Below, in pieces: positions 7,614-15,931 of a stretch of DNA of 30,590 bases (position 1 is its first letter; each line of letters begins with the position of its first letter). Location of the stretch: positions 1-30,590 of the forward strand of contig JABFST010000132.1 of the NCBI GenBank assembly GCA_013140465.1. Direction: 5' to 3'. The DNA is from Methylococcaceae bacterium (lineage in GTDB: Bacteria; Pseudomonadota; Gammaproteobacteria; Methylococcales; Methylomonadaceae). Under the pieces are notes generated by a model that worked only from the letters and a program-made list of their open reading frames with translations, made no database searches and had not been told where the DNA came from. Position numbers and translations under genes: made by a program.

Positions 7614-8564
7614 ATGGAACAACTCACCGACCTCAAAGCCATACTCCACTCCAAACGCGCCAATATTTACTACCTAGAAAAATGCCGGGTCATGCAAAAA
7701 GACGGGCGCGTCCTCTACCTCACCGAAGCCAAAGACGAAAATTACTATTGGAACATCCCCATCGCAAACACCACCGTCATCCTGCTGGGTACAGGCACGT
7801 CCATCACCCAAGCCGCAATGCGCATGTTAGCCAGTGCCGGGGTGTTGGTCGGATTTTGCGGCGGCGGTGGTACGCCGTTATTCTCAGGCAGCGAAATCGA
7901 ATGGCTCACCCCACAAAGCGAATACCGCCCCACCGACTATGTGCAAGGCTGGCTAAGTTTTTGGTTTGACGAAAGCAAACGCCTAGCCGTAGCCAAAACC
8001 TTCCAACAACAACGCACCAGCTATTTGCAGCGAATTTGGGCAAAAGACCGCGACCTAAAAGCCGAAGGCTTTTATGCCGACGACCCCGCCCTCAGCAACG
8101 CCCTGTCAGCCTATAGCGACCAACTGCCAAGCGCACAAAAAGTCGGCGACCTGCTACAGCGCGAGGCCCTGCTCACCAAACAACTCTACCGCTATGCCGC
8201 CAAAGCCACCCAATACGGCAACTTTGTCAGGGAACGCGAAGCCACCGACCTTGCCAACGGCTTTTTAAACCACGGCAACTACCTAGCCTACGGACTTGCC
8301 GCCACCACACTGTGGGTGTTGGGCATCCCCCACGGATTTGCCGTCATGCACGGCAAAACTAGGCGCGGTGCGCTGGTGTTTGATGTCGCCGACCTAGTCA
8401 AAGATGCCATCGTACTGCCGTGGGCGTTTGTCTGCGCCAAAGAAAAAACCACCGAACAAGAGTTCCGCCAACAAATCCTACAAAAATTTACCGAACATAA
8501 AGCTTTGGATTTTATGTTCGAACAGGTTAAGCAAGCGGCCTTAAACGGCGACGACCAAACGTAA
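7614..8564 (+). CDS. cas1: CRISPR-associated integrase Cas1, type I-F
   Basis: The metal-dependent integrase that inserts new spacers into the CRISPR array, 316 residues from the ATG at 7614. This start gives MEQLTDLKAILHSKRANIYYLEKCRV, which aligns with the N-terminus of type I-F Cas1; a TTG 45 bp upstream would only add unrelated residues. Subtype I-F hallmarks include YYWNIPIANTTVILLGTGTSITQAAMR and VGFCGGGGTPLFSGSEIEWLTPQSEYRPTDY. The active-site region HGKTRRGALVFDVADLVKD supplies the conserved histidine and two aspartates, and an upstream glutamate lies in the NFVREREATD region. It looks intact. In typical I-F loci cas2-3 follows directly; here 689 bp with vapBC intervene. Confidence 0.96.
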   Translation: MEQLTDLKAILHSKRANIYYLEKCRVMQKDGRVLYLTEAKDENYYWNIPIANTTVILLGTGTSITQAAMRMLASAGVLVGFCGGGGTPLFSGSEIEWLTPQSEYRPTDYVQGWLSFWFDESKRLAVAKTFQQQRTSYLQRIWAKDRDLKAEGFYADDPALSNALSAYSDQLPSAQKVGDLLQREALLTKQLYRYAAKATQYGNFVREREATDLANGFLNHGNYLAYGLAATTLWVLGIPHGFAVMHGKTRRGALVFDVADLVKDAIVLPWAFVCAKEKTTEQEFRQQILQKFTEHKALDFMFEQVKQAALNGDDQT

Positions 8565-8588
8565 AGCCATGCCATCCCAGAACTACTA

Positions 8589-8960
8589 TCAGTGTCCAAC
8601 AAGCCAATGGTTGCCAACGGACTGGGCAACCGCCGCCAAACGCTTATCGCGTGTCCAAAGCCAAGTATTGGGCGTTAAGCTGACGGATGCCAACAGATGC
8701 AAATCAACCCAACCTATCCCTTTACCCATCAGTTGTTGAGCCTGCAAATAATGCAACACTTCATCATGACCCGCTTCAATCACCTGTGGCAAACATTGCC
8801 AAAGGCCCAGCAAAGCTTCACGGTTACGCAAGTGACCACAAGCCAGTTCGCCAATAACCATGGGATGAATGCCCACTTGTCCCTGTTCCAACAAGCGCAC
8901 CAAGGCTTCATCTTTGGCACGCAAATGATCTACCCATACCGAGGTATCCACCAAAACCAT
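8589..8960 (-). CDS. vapC: VapC-type PIN-domain toxin
   Basis: A 123-residue PIN-domain ribonuclease of the VapC type, expected to cleave RNA when released from its antitoxin. The acidic active-site residues are all visible: Asp5 (LVDTSVW), Glu38 (IGELACG), Asp86 (GWVDLHLLAS) and Asp105 (TRDKRLAAVA). The gene lies 5 bp downstream of its antitoxin gene on the same strand and converges with cas1, whose stop is only 24 bp away. The pair sits inside the cas operon, opposite to the cas genes, and is most likely a later insertion. Which RNA it cuts cannot be told from sequence. Confidence 0.92.
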   Translation of the reverse strand: MVLVDTSVWVDHLRAKDEALVRLLEQGQVGIHPMVIGELACGHLRNREALLGLWQCLPQVIEAGHDEVLHYLQAQQLMGKGIGWVDLHLLASVSLTPNTWLWTRDKRLAAVAQSVGNHWLVGH

Positions 8961-8965
8961 AAGGG

Positions 8966-9166
8966 CTACCCGACCAAATCCGATTGCCGTCTTGGCATGG
9001 CTGCCAGTTCTGGTTCGCTACCGCCCAATATCGCCAAACGGCGGGCACTTTCGCGTTCAATCAACGCCTTCAAGCCTTCCCTTAACAACGCCGTTTTTTC
9101 GTTGATACCCGTCAACTCAACTGCCTTTGCATATAACTCATTATCTATATTCAATGTCGTACGCAT
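8966..9166 (-). CDS. vapB: VapB-type antitoxin
   Basis: A 66-residue antitoxin. The N-terminal MRTTLNIDNELYAKAVELTGINEKTALLREGLKALIERE is a ribbon-helix-helix type DNA-binding domain of the kind found in VapB proteins; the C-terminal part, rich in Arg, Glu and Pro, should wrap VapC. A strong Shine-Dalgarno AGGAGG precedes the ATG. The intergenic region upstream (9167-9253) is shared with cas2-3 transcribed in the other direction, so VapB binding to its own operator might also affect cas2-3 expression. Confidence 0.88.
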   Translation of the reverse strand: MRTTLNIDNELYAKAVELTGINEKTALLREGLKALIERESARRLAILGGSEPELAAMPRRQSDLVG

Positions 9167-9198
9167 AACACCTCCTGATGAACGATTTAACCTGCGCC

Positions 9199-9204
9199 AT
9201 TATA
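9199..9204 (-). promoter_or_regulatory. -10 element of the vapBC promoter
   Basis: The minus strand carries a perfect TATAAT 33 bp before the vapB ATG. No good -35 hexamer is seen at 17 bp. It lies in the 87-bp divergent gap between vapB and cas2-3. Confidence 0.45.
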
Positions 9205-9253
9205 TGTCGATTTTCATGCCGTTTAGCGTGTTTTCAAATAGGAACCAACACCT

Positions 9254-9823
9254 ATGATGGTCACATTCATCAGCCAATGCCAAAAAAAAGCCCTTAGCCG
9301 CACCCGCCGCGTATTAGATGCCTTCGCCAACCGCATCGGCGACAACACCTGGCAAACCGTCATCACCGAAGACGGCCTGATCGCCGTTAAAACCCTGTTA
9401 CGCAAAACAGCCACCAAAAACACGGCGGTGGCTTGCCATTGGCAGCGGTCAAGAAGCCGGAGTGAGTTGGTTTGGGTGGTGGGCAATCGGCGGTGTTTTA
9501 ATGCGGAGGGGATTGTTCCAGTGAATAGCACGCGCAAAAATTTGGCCAATAGCCATTGGGAAAATGATTGGCAATATTTACCCGTGATTAAGGCGTTGAT
9601 CGCTATAGCTGCTTTATTGCACGATTGGGGCAAAGCTACCGCGTTGTTTCAAAAGAAATTGAATACAGGGACTCTGCTGGGCGACCCGTTGCGGCATGAG
9701 TGGATTTCTTGCCTGTTGTTGAATGCGTTGGTGCAACAAGCAGGAAATTCAGATGAAGGTTGGTTACAGTTATTGGTTGGTTACAGTTATTGGTTAGTGG
9801 CGAACTCAATGAACAGGCATTAA
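9254..9823 (+). CDS. cas3: Cas2-3 fusion, N-terminal piece (frameshifted)
   Basis: This frame encodes the N-terminal part of the type I-F Cas2-3 fusion: the Cas2 domain (about residues 1-95, beginning MMVTFISQCQKKALSRTRRVLDAF) and the start of the Cas3 HD nuclease, with the HD motif LLHDWGKA at residues 121-128 and LRHEW at 146-150. After Trp170-Leu-Gln-Leu-Leu-Val the frame is shifted by a 17-bp tandem duplication (9761-9794), and 14 foreign residues lead to a stop at 9821-9823. The product would be 189 residues instead of about 1116. AGGA lies 10 bp before the ATG. The Cas2 part, needed with Cas1 for spacer uptake, is intact; the HD nuclease is incomplete. Confidence 0.9.
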   Translation: MMVTFISQCQKKALSRTRRVLDAFANRIGDNTWQTVITEDGLIAVKTLLRKTATKNTAVACHWQRSRSRSELVWVVGNRRCFNAEGIVPVNSTRKNLANSHWENDWQYLPVIKALIAIAALLHDWGKATALFQKKLNTGTLLGDPLRHEWISCLLLNALVQQAGNSDEGWLQLLVGYSYWLVANSMNRH

Positions 9824-12621
9824 CACAAACCGTTATCACCAACAACAGCAAGCCTTTGGACAATTTACCGCCTATTGCCCAACTGGTTGGTTGGCTAATC
9901 TTAAGCCATCATCGCTTGCCTTACCGAGCCGAACCCAAGCTGGATGCCAATCAAGGCAAAGAAAGTATCGATAAACTTTTAAAAGGTATTACCGCAACTT
10001 GGGGCTATCAGAATAAAAACGACGATGAAAAACGCTTGAAAGCCTGTTTTGAATTTCCAGAAGGTTTGCTTAGCCAATCTAAGCCGTGGTTAAAACAACT
10101 GCAAAAATGGTCAGCCAAACTTTGGCAAACCCAGCCACAAATCCAAAACTTATTAGATAACGGCGGCTACCGTGTGGTGTTGCACCACGCTCGTTTGAGC
10201 ATCATGCTGGGCGACCATTATTACTCTTCTTGCGTTGCCGATCCCCATTGGCAAAGCAGCATTTCCTTGCTTGCCAATACCGATAAACACCGCAAACCTA
10301 AGCAGAAACTAGACGAACATTTGGTACGCGTAAGCGAACAAGCCTTAAAAATTAGCCAAACCTTATCACGTTTCAGTACCGATATGGCTGTGGCTTATGA
10401 CATCAAAAACTTAAAGCAAAAAAGCCCTAAAGGGTACGAATGGCAAGACAAAGCGGTTGAAAAAATCAGCCAATTTAAAATCCAGACTCAAAACCAAGGC
10501 GGTAAAAATCACGGCTGGTTTATCGTCAATATGGCAAGTACAGGTTGTGGCAAAACCATTGCCAACGCCAAAATCATGCGGGCATTATCAGGCGACGGTG
10601 ACAGCCTACGCTTTATTCTGGCCTTAGGATTGCGTACCTTAACCTTGCAAACAGGGGATGAATATAAACACCGTATCGGTTTAAGCCCCGATGAGTTGGC
10701 GGTACTGATTGGTTCGGCAGCGGTCAAAGAACTGCATGAACAATCCAAGCAAAATAACGAAGAGCTGCCGTCTTATGCCGAATCAGGATCGGAATCGTTG
10801 GAAACTTTATTGGCGGAAGAGCTGGATTACGACGACTCGCCTACCGCTGATTTCCTTGATGTGCTGTTTCCCAAACATGACCGCATACTGGCTGATAAAA
10901 ACAAAGCCTTTTTATACAAGCCCGTTTTGGCTTGCACCATAGACCACATTATCGCCGCCACCGAAACCCTGCGTGGCGGCAAATATATGTTGCCTTGCTT
11001 ACGGCTATTGTCATCGGATTTAGTGATTGATGAAGTGGATGATTTTGATGGCAAAGACTTAATAGCCATTGGTAGGCTTATTCATTTGGCGGGCATGTTA
11101 GGCCGTAAAGTGATGATCTCATCCGCCACCATCCCGCCCGCCGTGGCAGAAGGATTTTTTAACGCCTATCAAGCGGGTTGGACATTGCACAGCCATTTCA
11201 GGGACGCGCTACCCCTAGTGGCTTGCGCGTGGGTGGATGAGTTTGGCAGCCAAGTCCAAGCACTTGATTATCACGATACGGCAACCCGCTGCCAAAATTA
11301 CCGCACAGTCCATCAAGCCTTTATCGCCAAGCGAGTCATCCACCTTCAAAAACAACCCGTTAAACGCAAAGCGATGATTGTCCGCTGTGATGAAGCCTTG
11401 GCGGCAAAAAAAGATTTTCAGTCTGTGTATTTTGAAAGCATCAAACAAACGGCTATGGGCTTGCATCAACACCACCACACCGTCGATAAAACCACAGGCA
11501 AACGGGTGTCGTTTGGCGTTATTCGTGTTGCCAATATTCCGCCGTGTGTCGAACTGAGCCAATTCCTTTTGCAAGCTGACTGGGGCGCAACAGCTCCTAA
11601 AATCATGGCCTACCATAGCCGCCAAGTGCTGTTATTGCGCCACCAGCAAGAAGCGCATTTGGGCGCGGTGTTAAAACGCAAAGAACAAAACGGCGCAATG
11701 CCCGACGCTTTCAATCATGCCATTGTTCGGGCGCATTTACAAAACACCACCGCCCAAGACGTGCTGTTCATCGTGGTGGCGACCCCTGTCGAAGAGGTTG
11801 GCAGAGATCATGATTTTGATTGGGCCATCATCGAACCGTCGTCCTACCGTTCCATCATCCAACTTGCCGGACGGGTGCGCCGCCATCGGGGCGGCGTGAT
11901 TGAACACGCCAACATCGCTATTATGCAATACAACCTCCGAGCCTTGCGCCATATCGCTACGCTCAAAGATTACACACCTGCAAACTGGCAACGCAACGGC
12001 ATACCCGTCTTTTATAGGCCGGGTTACGAGGTGAAATCATTAAAACTGGTTACGCCTGATGTTTGCCAACTGCTGGATGAAGCCGCCTTGAATGCCGCTA
12101 TCAACGCCATTCCCCGCATCCAACAACCCGACATCATCCGCCCTAACCAGCAGTTGGCAGATTTGGAGCATCAAGCCCTAAACAACAGCCTGACCCACTA
12201 CCAAAGCAAAGGCCCGCAAGGCTTGCAAGCGTGGTTAAGTGAATGCTGGTGGCTAACAGCCGTGCCGCAACAAATCAACCGCTTCCGCGATAGCAGCCAA
12301 GACACCACGCTGTATTTGCTTTGGCAAGACGGCAAACCAGTGTTTTGCGACAGAACCGAACGCGGTGATTTTGTGCCTTTTGGGGATAGGGCCAACATCA
12401 AGCCCGCGCCGCCCTTATCAGCAGTTGAACAAAGCCGATTATGGTTGACCAGGGATTATGAAGCTGCACTGCGCGAACAATTGCAGAACACCGAGGAAGA
12501 AGGCGAAGACGACGCGTTAATGATGAAAAAATCAAAACGCTATGGGGAAATCACCTTTCGTGAGGAAAATCGGGGCTGGGTTTATTCCGACCAGTTCGGC
12601 TTATTTCTGCGTAAAGGGTAG
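9760..12621 (+). CDS. cas3: Cas2-3 fusion, HD remainder and Cas3 helicase (frameshifted)
   Basis: The continuation of cas2-3 in another frame. Without one 17-bp copy, 9254-12621 would be a single frame of about 1116 residues, near the usual size for I-F Cas2-3. This piece holds the rest of the HD domain (SHHRLP at residues 49-54) and a complete superfamily 2 helicase: Walker A STGCGKT around residue 260, DEVD box LVIDEVDDFDG around 420, motif III SATIPP around 452, and motif VI IIQLAGRVRRHRGG around 700. It would unwind and degrade DNA marked by the Csy complex. The only start near the 5' end is a TTG at 9760 without a well-placed Shine-Dalgarno sequence, so independent translation is doubtful; the first internal ATG lies far inside. 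Confidence 0.92.
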   Translation: MVTVIGWLQLLVSGELNEQALTQTVITNNSKPLDNLPPIAQLVGWLILSHHRLPYRAEPKLDANQGKESIDKLLKGITATWGYQNKNDDEKRLKACFEFPEGLLSQSKPWLKQLQKWSAKLWQTQPQIQNLLDNGGYRVVLHHARLSIMLGDHYYSSCVADPHWQSSISLLANTDKHRKPKQKLDEHLVRVSEQALKISQTLSRFSTDMAVAYDIKNLKQKSPKGYEWQDKAVEKISQFKIQTQNQGGKNHGWFIVNMASTGCGKTIANAKIMRALSGDGDSLRFILALGLRTLTLQTGDEYKHRIGLSPDELAVLIGSAAVKELHEQSKQNNEELPSYAESGSESLETLLAEELDYDDSPTADFLDVLFPKHDRILADKNKAFLYKPVLACTIDHIIAATETLRGGKYMLPCLRLLSSDLVIDEVDDFDGKDLIAIGRLIHLAGMLGRKVMISSATIPPAVAEGFFNAYQAGWTLHSHFRDALPLVACAWVDEFGSQVQALDYHDTATRCQNYRTVHQAFIAKRVIHLQKQPVKRKAMIVRCDEALAAKKDFQSVYFESIKQTAMGLHQHHHTVDKTTGKRVSFGVIRVANIPPCVELSQFLLQADWGATAPKIMAYHSRQVLLLRHQQEAHLGAVLKRKEQNGAMPDAFNHAIVRAHLQNTTAQDVLFIVVATPVEEVGRDHDFDWAIIEPSSYRSIIQLAGRVRRHRGGVIEHANIAIMQYNLRALRHIATLKDYTPANWQRNGIPVFYRPGYEVKSLKLVTPDVCQLLDEAALNAAINAIPRIQQPDIIRPNQQLADLEHQALNNSLTHYQSKGPQGLQAWLSECWWLTAVPQQINRFRDSSQDTTLYLLWQDGKPVFCDRTERGDFVPFGDRANIKPAPPLSAVEQSRLWLTRDYEAALREQLQNTEEEGEDDALMMKKSKRYGEITFREENRGWVYSDQFGLFLRKG
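9761..9794 (+). repeat. 17-bp tandem duplication that breaks cas2-3
   Basis: TGGTTACAGTTATTGGT occurs twice head to tail (9761-9777 and 9778-9794). Seventeen bases is not a multiple of three, so the second copy shifts the frame. Removing one copy restores DEGWLQLLVSGELNEQAL and a continuous reading frame to 12621. Confidence 0.95.
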
Positions 12622-12673
12622 GTTTTGCGGGGTGGGTAACGCTGTTCTGACCACTACGTTTGCGGTTAAAGGA

Positions 12674-12698
12674 GGGCAAACGATAAAGCTGTTTGCCC
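12674..12698. terminator. Hairpin downstream of cas2-3
   Basis: GGGCAAAC (12674-12681) pairs with GTTTGCCC (12691-12698) across a 9-nt loop. There is no T-run, so it may be a dispersed repeat instead of an intrinsic terminator. It sits 53 bp after the cas2-3 stop in a 296-bp gap before the HAD gene, which would separate the transcripts. Confidence 0.4.
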
Positions 12699-12917
12699 AT
12701 CCAACGCACTTAAATAAGCTGCCTGTGCGGCAGAGAAATCAATTGCTAACTTGTTGAGTACTATTTTCTAAGCTGTCTTTTCGACAGACCTAAAATTGTA
12801 CTCTAAAACTTTAGGGTGTCACTTAAATTTTATTTTAACTTTTTAAGTACTATGGTGTTGTTTATTGAGAATCCATCATGTAAACTTCATCCATCAGTCA
12901 CCAAGTGAAATTCTAAA

Positions 12918-13766
12918 ATGAGCAAAAAATTGAAACCTATTGTCGCCGCCATCTATGACTTTGACGGGACATTATCACCACGCAACATGCAAGAATATGA
13001 ATTTATTCCGAAACTTGGCATGTCAGCTAAAGATTTTTGGAGTGAATCCAAAAAATTAGCGGAAGAACAAAAAGCAGATGCCATCCTCGCGTATATGAAA
13101 TTAATGCTGGATAAAGCCAAAGCAAACAACATCAAGATCAATAAAAAAGAGTTTTCAGAATATGGCTCAGCCGTGGAGCTTTTCAATGGTGTAGAGCAAT
13201 GGTTTTCCATTATTAACGCTTATGCAAAATCACAAGGCATCCAAATTGAACACTTCATTATTTCATCTGGGTTAAGGGAAATAATTGAAAGTACTTCCAT
13301 TGCCAAAAACTTTAAAAAAATTTACGCATCAGGATTTATGTATGACCAACATGATGTTGCGGTTTGGCCTGCACTAGCCATCAATTACACAACTAAAACC
13401 CAATACATATTTCGCATCAATAAGGGGAGTTTGGATGAATCAGACAACAGTCTTATTAACCAATATGTACCTGATGAAGACAGGCTAATCCCGTTTGCCA
13501 ATATGATTTTTATCGGTGACGGTGAAACGGATATTCCCTGTATGCGTTTGGTTAAAGACAAAGGCGGACATTCAATTGCTGTTTATAGGCCGCGAATGAA
13601 AGAAGCAAAAGAAAAAGCAAAACAATTAGTTAATGAACATCGCGCCCATGCAGCCATTAAAGCTGATTACAAAGAAAACGGCGAGATGTTCAAGCTAGTC
13701 TGTTCAATTATCGACAAAATTAAAGCAAACGAAAACTTCAAACAGGTATTACGAGGCAATACATGA
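12918..13766 (+). CDS. HAD-family phosphatase-like protein inside the cas operon
   Basis: A 282-residue member of the haloacid dehalogenase superfamily, resembling phosphoserine phosphatase-like hydrolases. Motif I is YDFDGT with nucleophile Asp14 and acid/base Asp16; motif II is IISSG at 114-118; Lys160 or Lys169 can serve as motif III; motif IV is IGDGETD at 199-205. All catalytic residues are present, so it is probably an active phosphatase on an unknown substrate. It is not a core type I-F gene. Its ATG follows a 296-bp AT-rich gap and its stop overlaps the csy1 start (ATGA at 13763-13766), so csy1-4 would be transcribed and translated downstream of it. Its base composition is clearly more AT-rich than the cas genes, suggesting a separate origin. 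Confidence 0.85.
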   Translation: MSKKLKPIVAAIYDFDGTLSPRNMQEYEFIPKLGMSAKDFWSESKKLAEEQKADAILAYMKLMLDKAKANNIKINKKEFSEYGSAVELFNGVEQWFSIINAYAKSQGIQIEHFIISSGLREIIESTSIAKNFKKIYASGFMYDQHDVAVWPALAINYTTKTQYIFRINKGSLDESDNSLINQYVPDEDRLIPFANMIFIGDGETDIPCMRLVKDKGGHSIAVYRPRMKEAKEKAKQLVNEHRAHAAIKADYKENGEMFKLVCSIIDKIKANENFKQVLRGNT

Positions 13767-15010
13767 ATAACGTAAGTTCTTTCTTAAATGACCGCAAAGC
13801 CGCATGGCTAAAAGCCAAGCTCAAACCAACCCAAAGCCAAGAGGAACAAGCCAAACTACACATAGAAGCCAACGAGAGGTTTGCGTTGGCAAATTGGTTG
13901 CCCGATGCCGCCAGACGCGCACCGCAGCTAACAATGGTCAGCCATCCAGGCAAATTTAGCCATCCCAGCGCCAAAACTTCGCCAGTGATTGCTCATAATC
14001 TACAAGCCAACGATGGCTATTTACGGACGGGTAACGTTAATTATGAATTGGATGTGTTTGGTAATGCAGCGGCGATGGATGTCTATAAATTCCTCTGCCT
14101 GACACTGTCTGACGGCAAGACAGTATTGGCACATTTGGAAACGGATAGCCCCGAGATTACCAAGTTGTTTACCTTGCCAACGGCAAGCTATGAAGATTTA
14201 AAGCAAGGTCTCATCAGCATCAAACAATTGGATACCACAAGCAAAACCGACCATTTGGTCAAACAAGTCTATTTTCCTGTCGATAACGATTACCACCTAC
14301 TTTCCTTGCTAACCCCGTCGGGATTACTGACGCAAGTTAAAACCCGCATTGACCGTATGCGATTCTCTGACGAAACCAAACAGGCCAAAGAATGCCGTAA
14401 GAAAAAAGAACACCACGAGACTGGTTTTGACGATGTGTTAAATTTAACAGTCACTGCCTTTGGTGGCACACAGCCGCAAAACGTCAGTGTCTTAAATAGC
14501 CAAAATGCTGGACGCGCTTATTTACTGGCGAGCTTCCCACCCAGTTTTAAACAACGGCAAATCCGCTTGCCTAGCCATGATTTCTTCCGCAACAGCTTAC
14601 GCGCGAAAACCTTTAAAGATGCTTATTTGCCACTCGATAAGCTCATCCACACCGATGTCAACAATGTTGCTGTCCGGCAGGGCATACAAAATTGCCTGAA
14701 ATTCATCATCGACCAAGCATTGCAGCGTGTATTTAGCATACGCGCTTACGCTGTGGGTTGGTCACAAACCGAGCATTACCAAAGCTTACCAGCGGCGCAA
14801 CGGATTTGGCTGGACGATGCCTATCTGGAACAACGCGAACAGCAAGACGACTGGCTAGACACCGTGGTGGCGGATTTTGCCCGCTGGATGCTGGATACCT
14901 ACGAATACTTATTTAAAGACAGTTATAGCAACTTAAGCGACCACGAATTGCGCGAAGTGCGCGGCCTCGTAAAACAAGCCGTCGCCGCCGACCAGGAGTT
15001 TTTCAAATGA
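13763..15010 (+). CDS. csy1: Csy1 (Cas8f), large subunit of type I-F effector
   Basis: A 415-residue Csy1/Cas8f protein. In the type I-F surveillance complex this subunit pairs with Csy2 at the 5' handle of the crRNA and reads the PAM. I recognise it from its place in the conserved csy1-2-3-4 order and from segments such as RFALANWLPDAARRAPQLTMVSHPGKFSHPSAK and YLLASFPPSFKQRQIRLPSHDFFRNSL, typical of the family. No catalytic site is expected. The start overlaps the HAD stop and the stop overlaps the csy2 start, each by 4 bp, indicating translational coupling. It looks complete. Confidence 0.94.
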   Translation: MNNVSSFLNDRKAAWLKAKLKPTQSQEEQAKLHIEANERFALANWLPDAARRAPQLTMVSHPGKFSHPSAKTSPVIAHNLQANDGYLRTGNVNYELDVFGNAAAMDVYKFLCLTLSDGKTVLAHLETDSPEITKLFTLPTASYEDLKQGLISIKQLDTTSKTDHLVKQVYFPVDNDYHLLSLLTPSGLLTQVKTRIDRMRFSDETKQAKECRKKKEHHETGFDDVLNLTVTAFGGTQPQNVSVLNSQNAGRAYLLASFPPSFKQRQIRLPSHDFFRNSLRAKTFKDAYLPLDKLIHTDVNNVAVRQGIQNCLKFIIDQALQRVFSIRAYAVGWSQTEHYQSLPAAQRIWLDDAYLEQREQQDDWLDTVVADFARWMLDTYEYLFKDSYSNLSDHELREVRGLVKQAVAADQEFFK

Positions 15011-15927
15011 GCATCAGACAATTGTTATTACTGCCCAAAATTAGCATCCACAATGCCAATGCCATGAGCAGCCCCTACACCATCGGTTTTCCGGCAATGA
15101 CCGCATGGTTAGGAGCAATTCATGCCCTGCAACGGCATTTGCACCAGCACGGCTTTCCCGAAGTGCAATTAGCCGGAGTTGCCGTTGTGTGCCATCAGTT
15201 CGATTTGCAGACTTACCAAGGCCCCAACGATTTCGTCCAGTCCATTATCGGTACAGCCAATCCGTTGGATAAAGACGGCAGCCGTCCAGCGTTTATTGAA
15301 GAAGCCCGCTGCCATCTGCAAGTGTCGTTGTTGGTGGAATATTTCGGTGTGGACAGCGATGACCGCGAACTGTTGGTGGCAACCGCTAACCAACAATTGC
15401 AGCGCATGAAAATAGCGGGTGGCGATGTCTTGTCCGCAAATGCGCTTGAGGTCTTAGCTGTGGATGAAGACGACGATAACGACCTCAGAAAAGTCCTTAA
15501 AAAACTCATGCTGGGTTATGTCCTAATCGAGCGTCGCGATTTGATGCAACAAACCATGCACGAAGAAAACAAAGACGCGCTGGACGCTTTGCTGGATCAC
15601 CTTAAGCTCATGCACCGCGCCCAGCAAGATGACGATGGCAAAGTGACTTGGACCAGCAAACGTAAAACGGCGGGGTGGCTGGTGCCCATAGCCACAGGTT
15701 TTCAGGGCATATCCGAACTGGGTACAGCCAAAAACCAACGCGATCCCAACGTCCCGCACCGCTTCGCTGAAAGCGTGGTCACGCTTGGCGAATTTGTCAT
15801 GCCTTACCGCATTAACAACCTAAACGACATGCTCTGGCAAACCCATGTCGATCTGGAACAAAACTTATACCTTTGCCAAACCCTTTCAACCGCAACTTAT
15901 TCAACCTCAAACATCTTTGGAGCATAA
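15007..15927 (+). CDS. csy2: Csy2 (Cas5f), type I-F effector subunit
   Basis: A 306-residue Csy2/Cas5f protein, a RAMP-fold subunit that caps the 5' end of the crRNA with Csy1. The N-terminus SIRQLLLLPKISIHNANAMSSPYTIGFPAMTAWLGAIHALQR is characteristic of the family, where the NANA...G.P..TA.LG..HAL pattern is conserved. Starts in an ATGA overlap with csy1; ends 4 bp before csy3, whose Shine-Dalgarno sequence lies within the last codons of csy2. Confidence 0.95.
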   Translation: MSIRQLLLLPKISIHNANAMSSPYTIGFPAMTAWLGAIHALQRHLHQHGFPEVQLAGVAVVCHQFDLQTYQGPNDFVQSIIGTANPLDKDGSRPAFIEEARCHLQVSLLVEYFGVDSDDRELLVATANQQLQRMKIAGGDVLSANALEVLAVDEDDDNDLRKVLKKLMLGYVLIERRDLMQQTMHEENKDALDALLDHLKLMHRAQQDDDGKVTWTSKRKTAGWLVPIATGFQGISELGTAKNQRDPNVPHRFAESVVTLGEFVMPYRINNLNDMLWQTHVDLEQNLYLCQTLSTATYSTSNIFGA

Positions 15928-15931
15928 ACTC

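Noticed and set aside
9760..9762. Independent cas3 gene starting at the TTG at 9760
   Set aside because: The start lies within the 17-bp duplication region and lacks a well-spaced Shine-Dalgarno sequence; the reading frame continues cas2-3 once one copy is removed.
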